From Macquaria australasica (taxonomy: Eukaryota; Chordata; Actinopteri; Centrarchiformes; Percichthyidae), in NCBI GenBank assembly GCA_005408345.1, contig SEMN01000487.1, forward strand, positions 1 to 64,000: a stretch of 64,000 bases of DNA. Direction: 5' to 3'. The notes beneath the pieces were generated by a model, which was not told where the DNA came from, made no database searches, and worked only from the letters and a program-made list of their open reading frames with translations. Shown piece by piece: positions 23,401 to 37,014 of this stretch (position 1 is the stretch's first letter; every line of letters begins with the position of its first letter). Made by a program: the position numbers and the translations under genes.

Positions 23401-26400
23401 CTGGTACTTTTAAAAAGCACTGTGTTATTCTTTTACATTTATATTTAAAACCTTCAAATAACTGTTCATGTCTTGGCGGACATTCCCAAAGCTTGCTCAG
23501 TTGCTTCCCACATGTGTTAAAGCTTGAAGCACCGTATGGGTTAGTGCATATATCATTTGATCCTGATTATCTAAGTCTATTTTTAACCAAATTATTGCAC
23601 ACATTCAGTATACAATGTCGCTCCATGTCCTACATGCATATTATGAACTTCATTTACCCATCAAGTTGCAAAGCATGTCAAAGCATTGCCTTTCTTAAGT
23701 ACCCCAAATGCCCAAGCTGAAAGCCTACATCAGCCTTGTAGTTCAATCCAGGTTGATGGAGCAGCTACTGAACTGAAGAGAGCCTCCCCCTCACCATCCT
23801 ACTGCCCCTTTCTCTTACCTGTGGTCCTTGGATTCCATTAACACCCTGAGGTCCAGGTGGGCCAGGGGGGCCAGGAGGTCCTGGCGGGCCCTTCAACACA
23901 CAAAGACATGGCCACAAATTACATCACACATTCGTAGTCAAACACAAATGAAGAATTCTGTGATCTTCCGAACAAACTTTGCAAGGTAACAACAGAAACA
24001 AAGCTTGCAAACAAAGCCCAAGTTATGAGACAGGACTGCTGGCTGACAGATCAGACCTGCCACGTGTTTATTGGAGTTCCTGGAGCTCCCTGGAAGGCAA
24101 AAGTAGTCAAAATCAGAGCAGCACCGGTGCTTGCACAAACAGAATATACAAAAAATGCACAGTGTGAAGTTAAGAATTATACAACAAATGTCAAAGCACA
24201 GAAGGATGCAGAGGGGAAATAACTGAGCATGAACGTTTTCCTCAATATGTCGCCTGTGGAGTCACAATAAACCCTCTCAGAGTGTGTTTAAAATGTCAAT
24301 GTGTATTCAGACTCCTGTAGTGAGGCAACAATTCTCTAGATTAAACTAATTGTGTGCCCACGTGTTAATTTCAGTGTGTGTGTATGTGCAAGCGTGTACT
24401 CACAGGTCCGCCTATGCCCGTGTGCACTGGGATTATGCAGTTGCACTCTCCAGGTACACCCTGAAATATACATGGGAAAAAAAGACCCATAAAAAAAGCT
24501 TAAGTGAAAGTCTTTGCACAATTTTAAGCACAGGCTGCAAAACCGAGTCCTCATTCAACATTTAAACTCCTCTACTTACTGGAAGAAAGTCAGAACTCTT
24601 TGAGCTTTCAGGGCTCTTTTGTGCAGTTTTTCCAAACCCTGAAATCTTATGCATCACAAAGACACTCAAAATTGCAGGGGATGAAATACAGCGTGATATT
24701 ATACCACTTTGTGAACTTCAAGCATTGCATTACATGAATTTGTCCCTAAAACCTTAATGTAGTTGAGGAATACAATGAATGTATGGTACTATGGTGCAAA
24801 GAAAGGTGTATTTCACCTAACATCTGTAAAAGGAGGAGCCCACAATTACACACCCGCTCTCACTACGTTCCTCTAACATCCAAGTCAGGTTTTTACAGTA
24901 TATATGAGCTCTCCCACAGTAGCTCCAGACTCTGTATGAATACACTGAATAAAGATGTTGAATCCTCTGCAAAATGTTACCTATTTTGCTCATTCTCTCT
25001 CAGTTTTCTCGAGTTTTTCCTCTTTAATCGTGGGCTCCTGTCCCACATCTCACACCCCTCCCGGACCATTGAGCATGGCCTCCACCGCTTCCTCATCTCC
25101 CCCACCATCTCAGTGACAGTTTGGACTGGTGGCTCTGATGAATGCAGTAATTAATAGTCTCACACACACACTCTCTCTTAAGGCCCCGAAACTCCTCTTG
25201 TCTGCCAGCAACAGTACCACTCGTCACCTCCGCTGCTACTCTATCCGTGCCCCGAGGCAGGTGTGTGCTTGTGTGTGTCAGCGCACGTGTGTGTGTGTTT
25301 GCGTGAGGCGTGCTGAACCATCTCTTGCGATTACCATCTGTTCCTCCCCCTTATATTTAAACCCCTCCAGATCCCTTCATCCAAACAAAACGGTAGACTT
25401 ACCTTGTCCCCCTTAGCTCCATCAAGTCCCTGCAAGAGAAGGAGACAGTGCAAATGCGCACACACACACAGACACACACACAAACACTTAGTTACTCTTG
25501 CTTTGTTGTTCCAGAAGAAAGCTCACGGGGCAGTGAGCTGAGCGTAGATCAGGGGACAGAGGATGAGATGGAAGCAGACATTGCCTCTGTTATGGATCGA
25601 GGCAGACATCCTTGGTTACAAATGATGCCTAAATCAAGGACAATTCCCAAAGAAGCTCAAAGAAAATTAAAACTCTGAACAGACGCTAACACAGAGGCAA
25701 CAACTCAAGTTTGCAACTTAAATTTCTTTAACATCCCTTCAAATTGTTGATGCACAAATGAAACACACACTTTAGACAATAAAGGAACAAGACAACTCAC
25801 AGGTCTGCCATCAGCTCCTGGCAATCCCTGAGAGCCGGGGGCTCCATCTCTACCCTGTGGGTGGGTGAAAAAGTAAATAGAAAACAGTGTTTGACAATAT
25901 AACAGCATGATATTATATTCCCATATGCGCATGCAAAAAGATGCATTTATGTGCTACCGGAGGCCCTGCTACTCCAATGGCCACAGGCCCCACTGGCCCA
26001 GGAGGCCCGACATCTCCTTTGAAACCCTATGAACATGAAACACACAGTGTATGTCATATGGTTTCACTGTTTCAAACAAAATGGGGCACATTTCACTGCA
26101 TATTGCAACAATAAGTTGGGCTTCCACCTCTCTATTTTATGCTACCTTTTCCCCTGCAGGGCCAACAGGGCCAGTCAGTCCTCTGGCTCCAGGAGCTCCC
26201 TGTTCAAAACACACAGATTAGATCAACAACTAAATATGTAGAAAAAAGTAGACTTTAGACTTTAGAAATATGAGAGAAACTTACAACAAGTCCTGGGAGC
26301 CCTCTTGGTCCCTCTTCACCCTACAACATAAATTAAAAAAAAAAGACATAACAAAAACAAGGCATGAGGTTTAGGTGGTCTGGGTATGAAACAAAGAGTG

Positions 26401-29400
26401 GGGACTTGGGTGAGGAGGCCTGACTGTGAGAGATGTTTACAGTGTAGTAGTAGGGAAGGACTGGCTTCCCCATGTCAACAAAGCAATGAAGATTTAACAG
26501 TGAATAAAAGGGTTTGAGAGAGACCGGTCCAGGATCATTTATAGATGGTTATTTACAACCTCATGACTTTATTTTTAGATCTAAGAGGCAAGGGAAACTC
26601 TGATATCATGGGAGAATATGGTATTCATTACTGAGATCACAACAGGATCACATCCATCTAGGAGCTGTGTGTATGTTTTGTATGACAACATAAAACTTCT
26701 TTATTGATCCAGATGTGTTTTTTAAGGACACGCCAGCCTTACTTGTGGTCCTGGAAGGCCGACTCCTGCAACTCCAGCTTCTCCCTACAGGGGGCATAAG
26801 ACAACACAGATTCAAATCTGTCAGTGATACATGAAGAGACATAAACGTCCGCATGTATTTATAAACTTGATAAAAAAACAATAAATGGACATTCACACCT
26901 TGTCTCCTCTGGGACCGGCAGGCCCCTGCACACCTGGTAAGCCTGGTATTCCCTGAAAAGAAAACATGTAAGATGATCATCAGCAATTCTTATAGTACAG
27001 AGAGCCAGAAGTAAATAAATTAATAAATACACAATTCCCTCACATTTTTGCCATTTTTCCCTTCTCCTGGGGGACCAGGTTCTCCTCTCTCTCCTTTAGG
27101 GCCTGGCACAGCTACACCATCACCCACAGCAGTGCCCAGAGAAGGACAGCTGGTACAAGCATCACCCTGTGAAAACACAACAAATCCAAATCTTAGTATC
27201 AAATCAGTCAACAGATGCAAAATAAGGTGCATCAAAGTCGATCTGACTTAACAGTTCAGGTACTTTGTACCTTTTCTCCCTTCAAGCCCATTCGTCCGTC
27301 CCGACCAGGCTCTCCGGGCAGTCCTGGGGCTCCAGCAGTTCCGTCAAGTCCCTTATCTCCTCGATCTCCATGTTCACCCTGGTAACATTGAAATATATTA
27401 ATAAGAGGCCCTGAACTCTATCTACTGTAGCTCTCAACGATAGTTGGTGGCAGTAATGCGCCAAATAATGCAGCAATGTGCTGACAAACGTAGTGAAGAA
27501 GAAGACTGCAAGCAAGTAAACAGGGATGTGAATAATGCTGGATTTAAAATATTCAAAAAAATCAGCTTTGTAAATGTTTTATGAGGAAGAAATGCGTTTG
27601 TTAGATGTCAAGGACACACTCAATGAGTTTTAGTGAGAAACACTGAATGTAAGCATAACTTTAATTTCCCTCTGTAATCTGTTCTGTAGCAGCATTGCTG
27701 ATATCAAACTAAAGCATTACTTTTATTATTATTGGCTGATTGGAGTTTTTGTGTTTTATTACGGGATTTATTTACCTCTCAAATATTGGTATGGTATCAG
27801 CTTCAAAAATCCTGTATCAGTCTGGCTCTACTTTGAAGTCCAAGCAAAGTGATTGTGGGAGAGCTTCAAGGTAATCTAAAGCAGCCTGACTCTGTTGATG
27901 GCAGATTTATTTCCCAGTTTTGTGGGTAAAGTGATGTGAACGTTCCAAAAGACAGACTTGGTGACCTGAAATAAAGCAGAGTGCCTGGGTTCACTTGAAA
28001 TATTATTCAATACCATGTGGGGTGATTTTCCTGCAGACATCCTTGGTCCCAGTAGATGTCAGATTGGTTAAGAAAGTCTGACTGTCTCTGAAGGCCACCA
28101 GTGACTCCAAACAGTCTAATTCCTCCAGGTTATCCAATAGGTTATTTAAGGTAGACTGTTTTGGGTATGTGGACATACCGCACAGAATGCCCAAGAGACA
28201 TTGATTACTTGGTTTTAATTTCTTAGCTGACACCAAGGCTGTTTAATGTGGTGTGAATTTGTCATTGATGGTTTAAACAATGTGTGAAAATACATAGATA
28301 ATGGATTCTTATATAGATATCTACAAGAAACTTTAACAGGAAACTTACCTTTTCTCCTTTTGCACCAGCAAGACCTGGTGGGCCCTGTTTAAGCAAATAG
28401 AAGGTGATGAACACACGCATGCAGATACATGATGGGTATGGAGGTGCGCAGCGAATGCACACACCCACACTCTCAAACACATCTGCAAGTATCATGCAAG
28501 CCTCTATCCATTCAGGTAAAAATAACTGTTGACATGAGGCTAAACACAGAGGCACACAGCGTGTCATTGGGAGGGGTGACAGAAGCCAACAGAGATTTAT
28601 TACACTTAGTGACAGTTCTGCGGTAAGAAGAGAATCCCTGCATATCCTATTTGTACAATAAGCATTATGGTTATTTCGCCCTTGGGGTGAAATCTGTCAG
28701 CATCTCATACTTTTCACTCATCCAGATGCTGCTTAATGTGTTTCACCGTGGCAACAAAATGGCAAAGCAAGACACTGCTTTTGTTTTGTGGAATTTGTAT
28801 GATTTAATTTCCATTATTAATTCAGCTAAAGACAGATCATTCTGACAGTGGTGGTGTATGCAGTACAGACTTCTACTGTTTAACTGTTAACTGTTAAAGG
28901 ATTCTGTTCCATGTTCATTCAGTCAAGTTGTATTGTTTCATTCAGGTTTTAAAGAGCAAATGTAAAGTCATGAGTATAATAAATATAAATAAAATGCAAT
29001 AAAAGCACAATAACATAATATGTTAGTATAAAGCACAATAAAATAAATGGTAGTATTTACAATATACAATGTAAACCATTCAGTAAGAAAGACAGAAAGT
29101 CAATAACTTAATAAACTCAAAAATAAAGTGAGTTTTCAGTGCAAAATAAGAAGTACAAACAAAAAAACCTAAATAATTTCAAGTCAATTTAAGTAGCAGG
29201 GATTGATTCTTTTGCCCTTGACTTTAGGTGGTCTGAGAGTATCACACTGCCCTCTAAAGGGGGGTCCAAGGAAGTCTTGAGAGGCCCTGACCTTTCCTCA
29301 TCTGATAATTCATACTGTGTATTTGTAGTATGCAGTGCTGTGTGTGCAAGGATAGCATCACTCATTTTTCTAGCCCTTTTACCAATCTCCATGGTTTACT

Positions 29401-31718
29401 TCCATTGCAAGCAAGGCAACAATGCAAACACTCTAAATAGATTTAAAGAATCTAAAATAAACCAAGTTCCTAATTCCAAAAAGCTGCCTGTGTATGTTTG
29501 TATGAATTTAATTCGATTTAGTCTCTAAATATTCTTCTGCTGGCCATCTCATGTCTTACAGAGCAATCGCACCTGTTTGCCATCAGCTCCGAGACCTGGA
29601 GGTCCGGGTGGACCTGGAAGGCCTGGTTCGCCTGGCTTGCCTCTTGTTCCCTCGGGCATCTTGATGCCGGAGGGTCCGCTACCAACCTCGGACGGCTGGC
29701 ACACACCACACTCGCCCTTAGGGAAGGGCAGGGAGTCATGAAGGTTAGTTGGCACGACAATCAAGCTAAAAGATGCAAAAAGCAACGCATCGACTACACT
29801 TACCTTCTCACCCCTTGGGCCAGGAAGACCAAGACCAGGCAGCCCTAGCTCTCCCTGTCAAAAGATAAATATAATATTAAAGTGGTATAGAATGAGATAA
29901 AAAAAATTAAAAAAACATATATTAAAAAAAAAAAGCACATATAGACAGGTTTCTACACAGTCATTTCTCACTGACTCACCTGCAAGAGCTCATTTCGTGT
30001 AGCCTGGGTTAGCATTATTACTGCTTACTTGCTGCCATTTTTCACTGGAATTCCATTGAAACATTGAAGCTAAAATCCAGAAAGCTTTTTTGAACGCAGC
30101 CAGCCTTCCACTTCACAATAAGAGTTTGTCACTCTATCCTCTTACCTTTGAGCCTTTCTGTCCATCCTTCCCACTGGGGCCCCTTAGTCCAGGTTTTCCC
30201 TGTCAAATGGACACATTTCATTTAACAACATCACTGAATCAGGATGCGAAGCCAGACATTCTGTTTCAAAGAACTGAACCTCAACTTACCGGCTTACCAT
30301 CAGCTCCTTTGCTGCCTGCACCACTCTGCAGAAACGTAAAAAAAACAAACAAAAAAAATTACATCAGTGTCTGAATTTCACAAATTGATAAAAATGGACG
30401 GGCCTTTTAAATTGGTAATTCACATTTCATAGTAAGGAGCACCCTACAGGCAGCCATGTCAGATGAGTCTGGCTTTTCACTACCTACGCTTTTCACTAAT
30501 AAGTTCCCCACTGAGTAAAATCCCTATGGCAGACAGTTTTGGGCCCTAAAATTAGCGCACTGCTGTGATTATCTTCCCCATGAAGTCTATTAAGAGCCGC
30601 ATTCAGCGGTGTACTGAGTGAGTTCCCCTTATGCAAGCCTAGTCTGCTATCGAGGTCACCTACTCTCAATTCTGTTTCTTTTTATGTTACTTACCTTCTC
30701 TCCTCTAAGGCCAGGTGATCCTACATTCCCTGGCTCCCCCTGTGGAGCAGAAAAAGCCAACAATACATCATTTTAATGAAGGTGCTTATCACTGCTCACG
30801 CTATGCTAGCAAAACACACTGACGTTAACAAAATAGACATAGTCAAAAAAACAAAAAAAAAACAATTACACAATCAATTTTCTTCTACCATGTTTGTTAT
30901 ATATCATTGTTTCCTTTCAGTGAGACCAAAGTCTTCCAACAAGATAAGAATGTTTGTTATTGGTTTCACCTTGGTGGTGTTTATGAGTTTATATTCAGCA
31001 CTAGAATCACATTAATTCTTACAGTACTAGAAGAGACCTACTTGCTCTCCTTTCTGTCCAATCCCAGGCTCTCCCTTCTCGCCATTCAGGGTTTGGGGCC
31101 CGACACCGGGGACGAGGTTAGGGGGTAACTCTCCGAGAGTGGGGCACGCAGAGCATGGCTCTCCCTAAAGCACGTAGACAGATCAGACGTGGGTCAAAGA
31201 TTGTCTCCAAATAATTATCCACTTCAGGACTCGTTCAAATGAGGCAAATGAGGCAGCTGTCTTGGAGCACCAAAAAAACATTCTGGTGCTCCAAAACAGC
31301 TGCAACAAATGTTACATAAAAGAAGTATGTGTACAGGTTCAGCAATAAATACACCTAATTAGGGTACTCTATCTAGCTGACAGCTGAATAAAGTAGTCTC
31401 AACAAGAAATTGTTTAACCTCAAGCTTAATAAAGACACCGAGCTGACCTTTTCTCCTTTGGCGCCGTCTGATCCTGATTCTCCCTGCCGAATACAAAAAC
31501 ACAGACATCCACGGAGGCAAATTAGTTCCAGCTCAGCCTGATGAACATGTTTGCTTTGAGATGTCTCGACATGGCATTGGAAGCATACAGTGGTGCAATT
31601 AGGCAGATGTGGGAATATATCTGCAATGTGTGAGTGGGTGCACGGACTTGAGCAGGTTGGCATTCAAGCACATATGGGTATAGACCTACTAAGGTGGCTG
31701 TGTGTAGAAGTGCTGAAT

Positions 31719-31759
<41 letters not shown>

Positions 31760-32205
31760 TTGGTCTCTTTTTGTTTTGTGGAGTTTAGTTCAGCTAGTTT
31801 GCTTGCATCTGCTTTAGGAGAGAGCCTCCTGAATTGCTGATGTTAGCATATCTGAATGTGTAGGAATGCAGATGAGCGTGTATAGGTCACGCTTCCACAG
31901 AATATGAATGAACCATAAGCTGTAAATGAATGAAGCGGGAACTTTATACCTTCTGTCCTTCCTTGCCATCTGCACCTTGAGGCCCCTGGTAAATATAGAG
32001 AAAGAAAAGAGAAGAGAGGAGCAGGGATGAGCCAGAAGTAAGAGTGTTGTTGGTTCAACTTTATTAGAGTGAGGTCGTATCTCCCTCTCCCTCTCTGTGG
32101 CTCTACCTCCTTCTCCTTCTGCCCTAACCAGGTATGACAGATGGATGCTGACATTATTGGAAATCGTTGCACAGAGAATCTCATGAGGCTCTAGATTTAT
32201 ACCCC

Positions 32206-32239
<34 letters not shown>

Positions 32240-35200
32240 TCATTCCCCATTTCATCTGCTGGGGGTAAGTGGGAAGATGCAGAATGAACGGAAAGAGAAA
32301 CACAATGAACAGTATGTTGAGTCCTGACTCACCGGAGAGAGAGAAAGACGCATTAAGATTACGTTAAAATGACCTTTTGCCTTGGAGAATAAACTTTTGA
32401 CAGCATATCACGCTTTCTCTCCTTCAGCTGCTGCAACACTGTGAGAATTACAAGGGCAAATACAAGCCCAAGGTAAAAATAAATGCCATGCCTTCCCTCA
32501 GAATGATAAGAAAAATAAAATATACACACTATCAAACAAGTGCTCAAGGTTCAATCGTCAGCTACAGCTCAGCCTGTTTCTACGACTCCCTAATAAAACA
32601 TGTAGCAAGATCATAAAAATGTTAAACTGAACACTCAGGGCAGGTTCAGAATACATTACAGTTTGACATTACGGCGAAACTGTTGTACTTACAGGCAGTC
32701 CTCTCTCTCCTATTCCTGGTAATCCAGTCTCTCCTTTAGGGCCTGGCTTTCCTTGCAGAGCCACTGTGTTACTGCCGTCTGCAGGCAGCACAGGGCACAC
32801 TTCACATGGGTCACCCTGAAGATTGAACACGAGTCAAAATCCATACAATATGTGGATGAGCGAACACACAGGCATGCAGATAAAGAGATTAAATACAATG
32901 TTTACGGGTACCTTCTCTCCTTTAGACCCCGCTGGTCCTCTTGGTCCCTATGCAAAAAGCAGAATCCCAGTCAAACACTGATGTATCATCTCACAGTTGG
33001 AATACTGTATATTGGAAGCTCATGCATACATTACTGAATATCAATCAATGTTTAAAAGAGTCTCTCACTGGATCTCCTGGCAATCCATCGTCTCCCGTAG
33101 GTCCTTTATCTCCCTGTCAACACAAATCACTGATTTGTCTTAAGAATATTGTTACAGTTATCTTCAAAAAAGCATCTTTGTTTTTAAACTTGTCTAGTAT
33201 GTCATTTTGTTTTGCCAGCCTAAGAATGGTAAGAATTTCTGAATCCACAGAAGATCATACAATCCTTCAACTCAAGTGAAAACATAAACACCACCAAAAA
33301 TTAAGTTAAGATGTTAATGTGCTTGTCTAGATCAGTGGTTCCCATACATCCTATCAGATGAGCTCAGGTACCCCTTCATCCACCTCACCCATCATGTGGC
33401 AGAAGCTAGCAGAAGTTTCAACAGTTTATTCATTACTTTTAGCTAATTCATTACTTTTAGCTAGTTAACTATTTCAACTGATAATTCATTACTTTTAGCT
33501 AACTATTTTAACTTCTCTGCTTACTTGCTAACACGTTTTCATGTACTCTCAAATACAACATGTGATGCTAATGTGTTACAAGTGATGGGCAGCTTACTGG
33601 TTAGTTTACTGGTTATACTAAATATTAGCATCACACCCATTTGTAATCCTATTTGGCTTTTTAATTTCCGAATTTAATAATAAAGTTAATTCCACGTACC
33701 CCCCTGGGTACCCTTGGTTGAGACTAGTATAGATCACTTTCACATACCATAGGAAATATCATCCAGATCAAGTCATGTGCCAACAGGGCAACCTACCTTG
33801 TCTCCTTTTGCACCACCCGGTTCACCAGGAGGGCCCTGACAGGGGAAAAAAAGTACATAAATCTTTTCAAATGCCTTTCTTGAGACGCTTTTAGGCTTCT
33901 GTCAAGGGCAATAAATGCAAAAGAAGGAGTCCTGCCAAGTCTTCTGAGAGCAACGTCTAATAAAAGTACTTTTTGGGCAAACTGATGCCATCTGTAAGAT
34001 GAGTGTGGGGACATTGAGATAATCAGTGAAATGACACCATCCAATAAGTGCATATAGGCTTCTTTTTTTTTTTCTCCAGAGATCTTTAATTTAAAAAAAA
34101 AAAAGACACTTACTGGTAGGCCTGGCTTTCCGACCCCTGGTGGGCCTGGATGTCCGGGCTTGCCTGGCTCCCCAGCCAACCCTTCAGGACCCACCAAACC
34201 TGGGGTACCCTGGGAAAACAAGTTCAGCACAGCTCTATTAAATTCAAACTGAACTGAAAGTATGTGACAGACAGGTTGATGGTAGAAACTCCCAGACTTA
34301 ATGCAGACAGACCTTCTGTCCCTTGGGGCCGACTACACAGATGGACCCTGCTCGACCCTGGGAAATGGTGACAGACAGAGAGGGAAGTGACAGCATCAGT
34401 ACGGGTCAGTGACATCATCAGTGTCAACCCAGACTAATCAAACAAGCTCTACAGAAATCTATCTCCAAAACATCCACATAAATTGTTAAAGACACTTGTT
34501 GATTTCCCTCATTTGTTTGACATTTTACAATTGGAAATTGAAAGAGGGAGAATTGTAGAGTCTGTAAGATGTATTATCTTCAGCGGTGCATATGCAATAT
34601 TTTCTGCCTGCCTGATTCAAGTCACATCAACAAGCACATTCATATTCACAATGTTAGATGGATGGGAGGCTTAAGAAAATCTATCCTCCACCAAATCCAT
34701 CTGTCCACGACAAGCACTTAGCCTGGTGAACAGCTAAATGTGAGTGCGTCTGATGCCGAAAACCAGGGGAATATCTCAGAGCACACACACGTTGTAATTT
34801 GGTCCTCAAAACTTTTCATGCGTCTACAGGATCACCGCACTGAACAGGGAAGATTATAAGGTTTAAGTCTTCCTGAATAGGCGCCTGCCTGTGTGAGAGA
34901 CGAACAGAACAGTCAATGAGGCAGCATTGATTGTGGAAGCTTTGTTGCTCTAGCTTAATCTAACAGGCATTAACAGGCCGACATAACGCCATGGGAGAGA
35001 GGAGGGGGGAGAACAGATATCAATGGGAGTCTGAGCTTAAAGAGTAATACCGTATAAGTTTATTGAATATCCGCTCTTAGCCTGATAAGAGTGGCTGTGT
35101 AAGTGGATGTGTGTGTGTGTGTTTGCGAGTGCATCACTTAAGCATTTGTGGTATTGAAAATGTATAATTCAAGCTAACTGTTTGACTTAACCTCAAAGCA

Positions 35201-36966
35201 AATGTCATGCCTGGAGGACACTTTCACTGATTCTTATTATAGAGACTCAGTAAGACAAAGTAAAAGAGAGCAAAAGACAAAAAAAAAGACAAAATAAAAA
35301 ACACCTACGTCCTTCCCTGGAGTGCCTGTGAGACCCTGTGCACCAATCTCTCCCTTCTGACCTTTTTCTCCCTAGACAGAGCCAGAGAAAAAAAGGTGAG
35401 AAACTTGCAGAGGGAGAGACAAGAGAAAATAATAAGGGGTCAGAAACTAATTAGATGATCGTTAAAAGGCCATATTTTCATTATTCATCACTGAAAGTTT
35501 CTTAAACCTTTCACCTTGTACCCAGCTGCTTCGCCCCAGTTGGCAGGCAGCGCCTGTGGAGAGAAGGAATGGAGACAAGGCCCAGATCAATGACCTGGCT
35601 CTAAAGAGACATCACACACACACCACTGGAGCATAGCAAACAACACAGTGACCAGTCAGCAACCCGTATGGACTACCAGCAGGACCCATATGCTCCACTC
35701 ACACACACACAACCTGAGAAACAATATCAATATTATGCATGCAGTAATCTGAGGTATATACAGATGCATATATATGAATCAGATGCATCAAACTTATAAC
35801 TTAGACACAGTCACAGAGACCTTCACACATACATTCATGCACACACAATGACTCACTGGTAAATAAACATACAAAGCACAGACTCATTCCCACTGCATAA
35901 TTAATGTTGGATGCTTGGAAATGAGGTTTTGAATAAAGATCAGACTACAGAACTGTAGGGTTACTGGGGTTGGGAAGCAGTGGGATGTGGTACTGTAGCC
36001 TGTAGCAGGAGATTGGCACTCACCGGCTCGCCTTTCTCTCCCTTCAGGCCCTTGGATCCCTTTGTGCACTGAGGTTAGAGACACTTGGTTGGCATGTATT
36101 ATCACAGACCACTTTATGGCCAAATTTCAGGTTCATACAGTGCTGCATGCCAAATAACGAGACAATGCTTTTTTGCAGTGTGAGCCTGAGACGCAATGGA
36201 AAAGTTACTTACTGGACCTGAGTGGGAGCCAGAACAGCCATCACCCTAAGATGGGGGGAGGCAGAAGAGAAGAATGATGGCTTGTGGGTGAGGAATACAA
36301 TCAGAGAGTACTGAAGAATGCATGTCAGCTAGGTGGTGGTCTGGTCCATAGCCAGCATCATATTAGACTACGGCGACATCAAAGTGTGTGTGTATGAGTC
36401 TGTATGTGGATAAGGCTAGGTATCATTGTTCAGTGCTCGGCATGTCTGAGCACATGTGATGACGTCACACATTCCTCTGATATTAGTCGTACTACACACA
36501 CACACACATACACACATATACACACAGAGATTTGTGTGTCTGTATATATTTACTACACGTCTTTCACACTCACCCGGTCGCCTTTTTCCCCTTTCAATCC
36601 AGCCACTCCACCAAGATTTACTACCTGCAACACACACACACAGTGTTACACACTCTGCAGTGTTATACTTCTGACATGTTCTAATAGAAAGAAGTGAAAG
36701 TAAAGATCAGTGATCCTTACATTTTCTTCCCTATTCAGGAGTAAACAACCAGCACACTACAGACACAGAGAGAGAATTATTATTATACTGTATTTAATTT
36801 CACTGAACGAGTTGCGTGTCCGAGTAAAAGGACGTCTGTGAAGGAAGTAAATGGGTTGTAGTTTCTGTAGCCATCAGGTGATGGCACTGTTACACAAAAC
36901 TAAACTGTGCTGAACCCCTGTGCTGCTACAGTATGCAGTTAAAAAGGATGGGAGGTGGGCAAGTGG

Positions 36967-37014
<48 letters not shown>

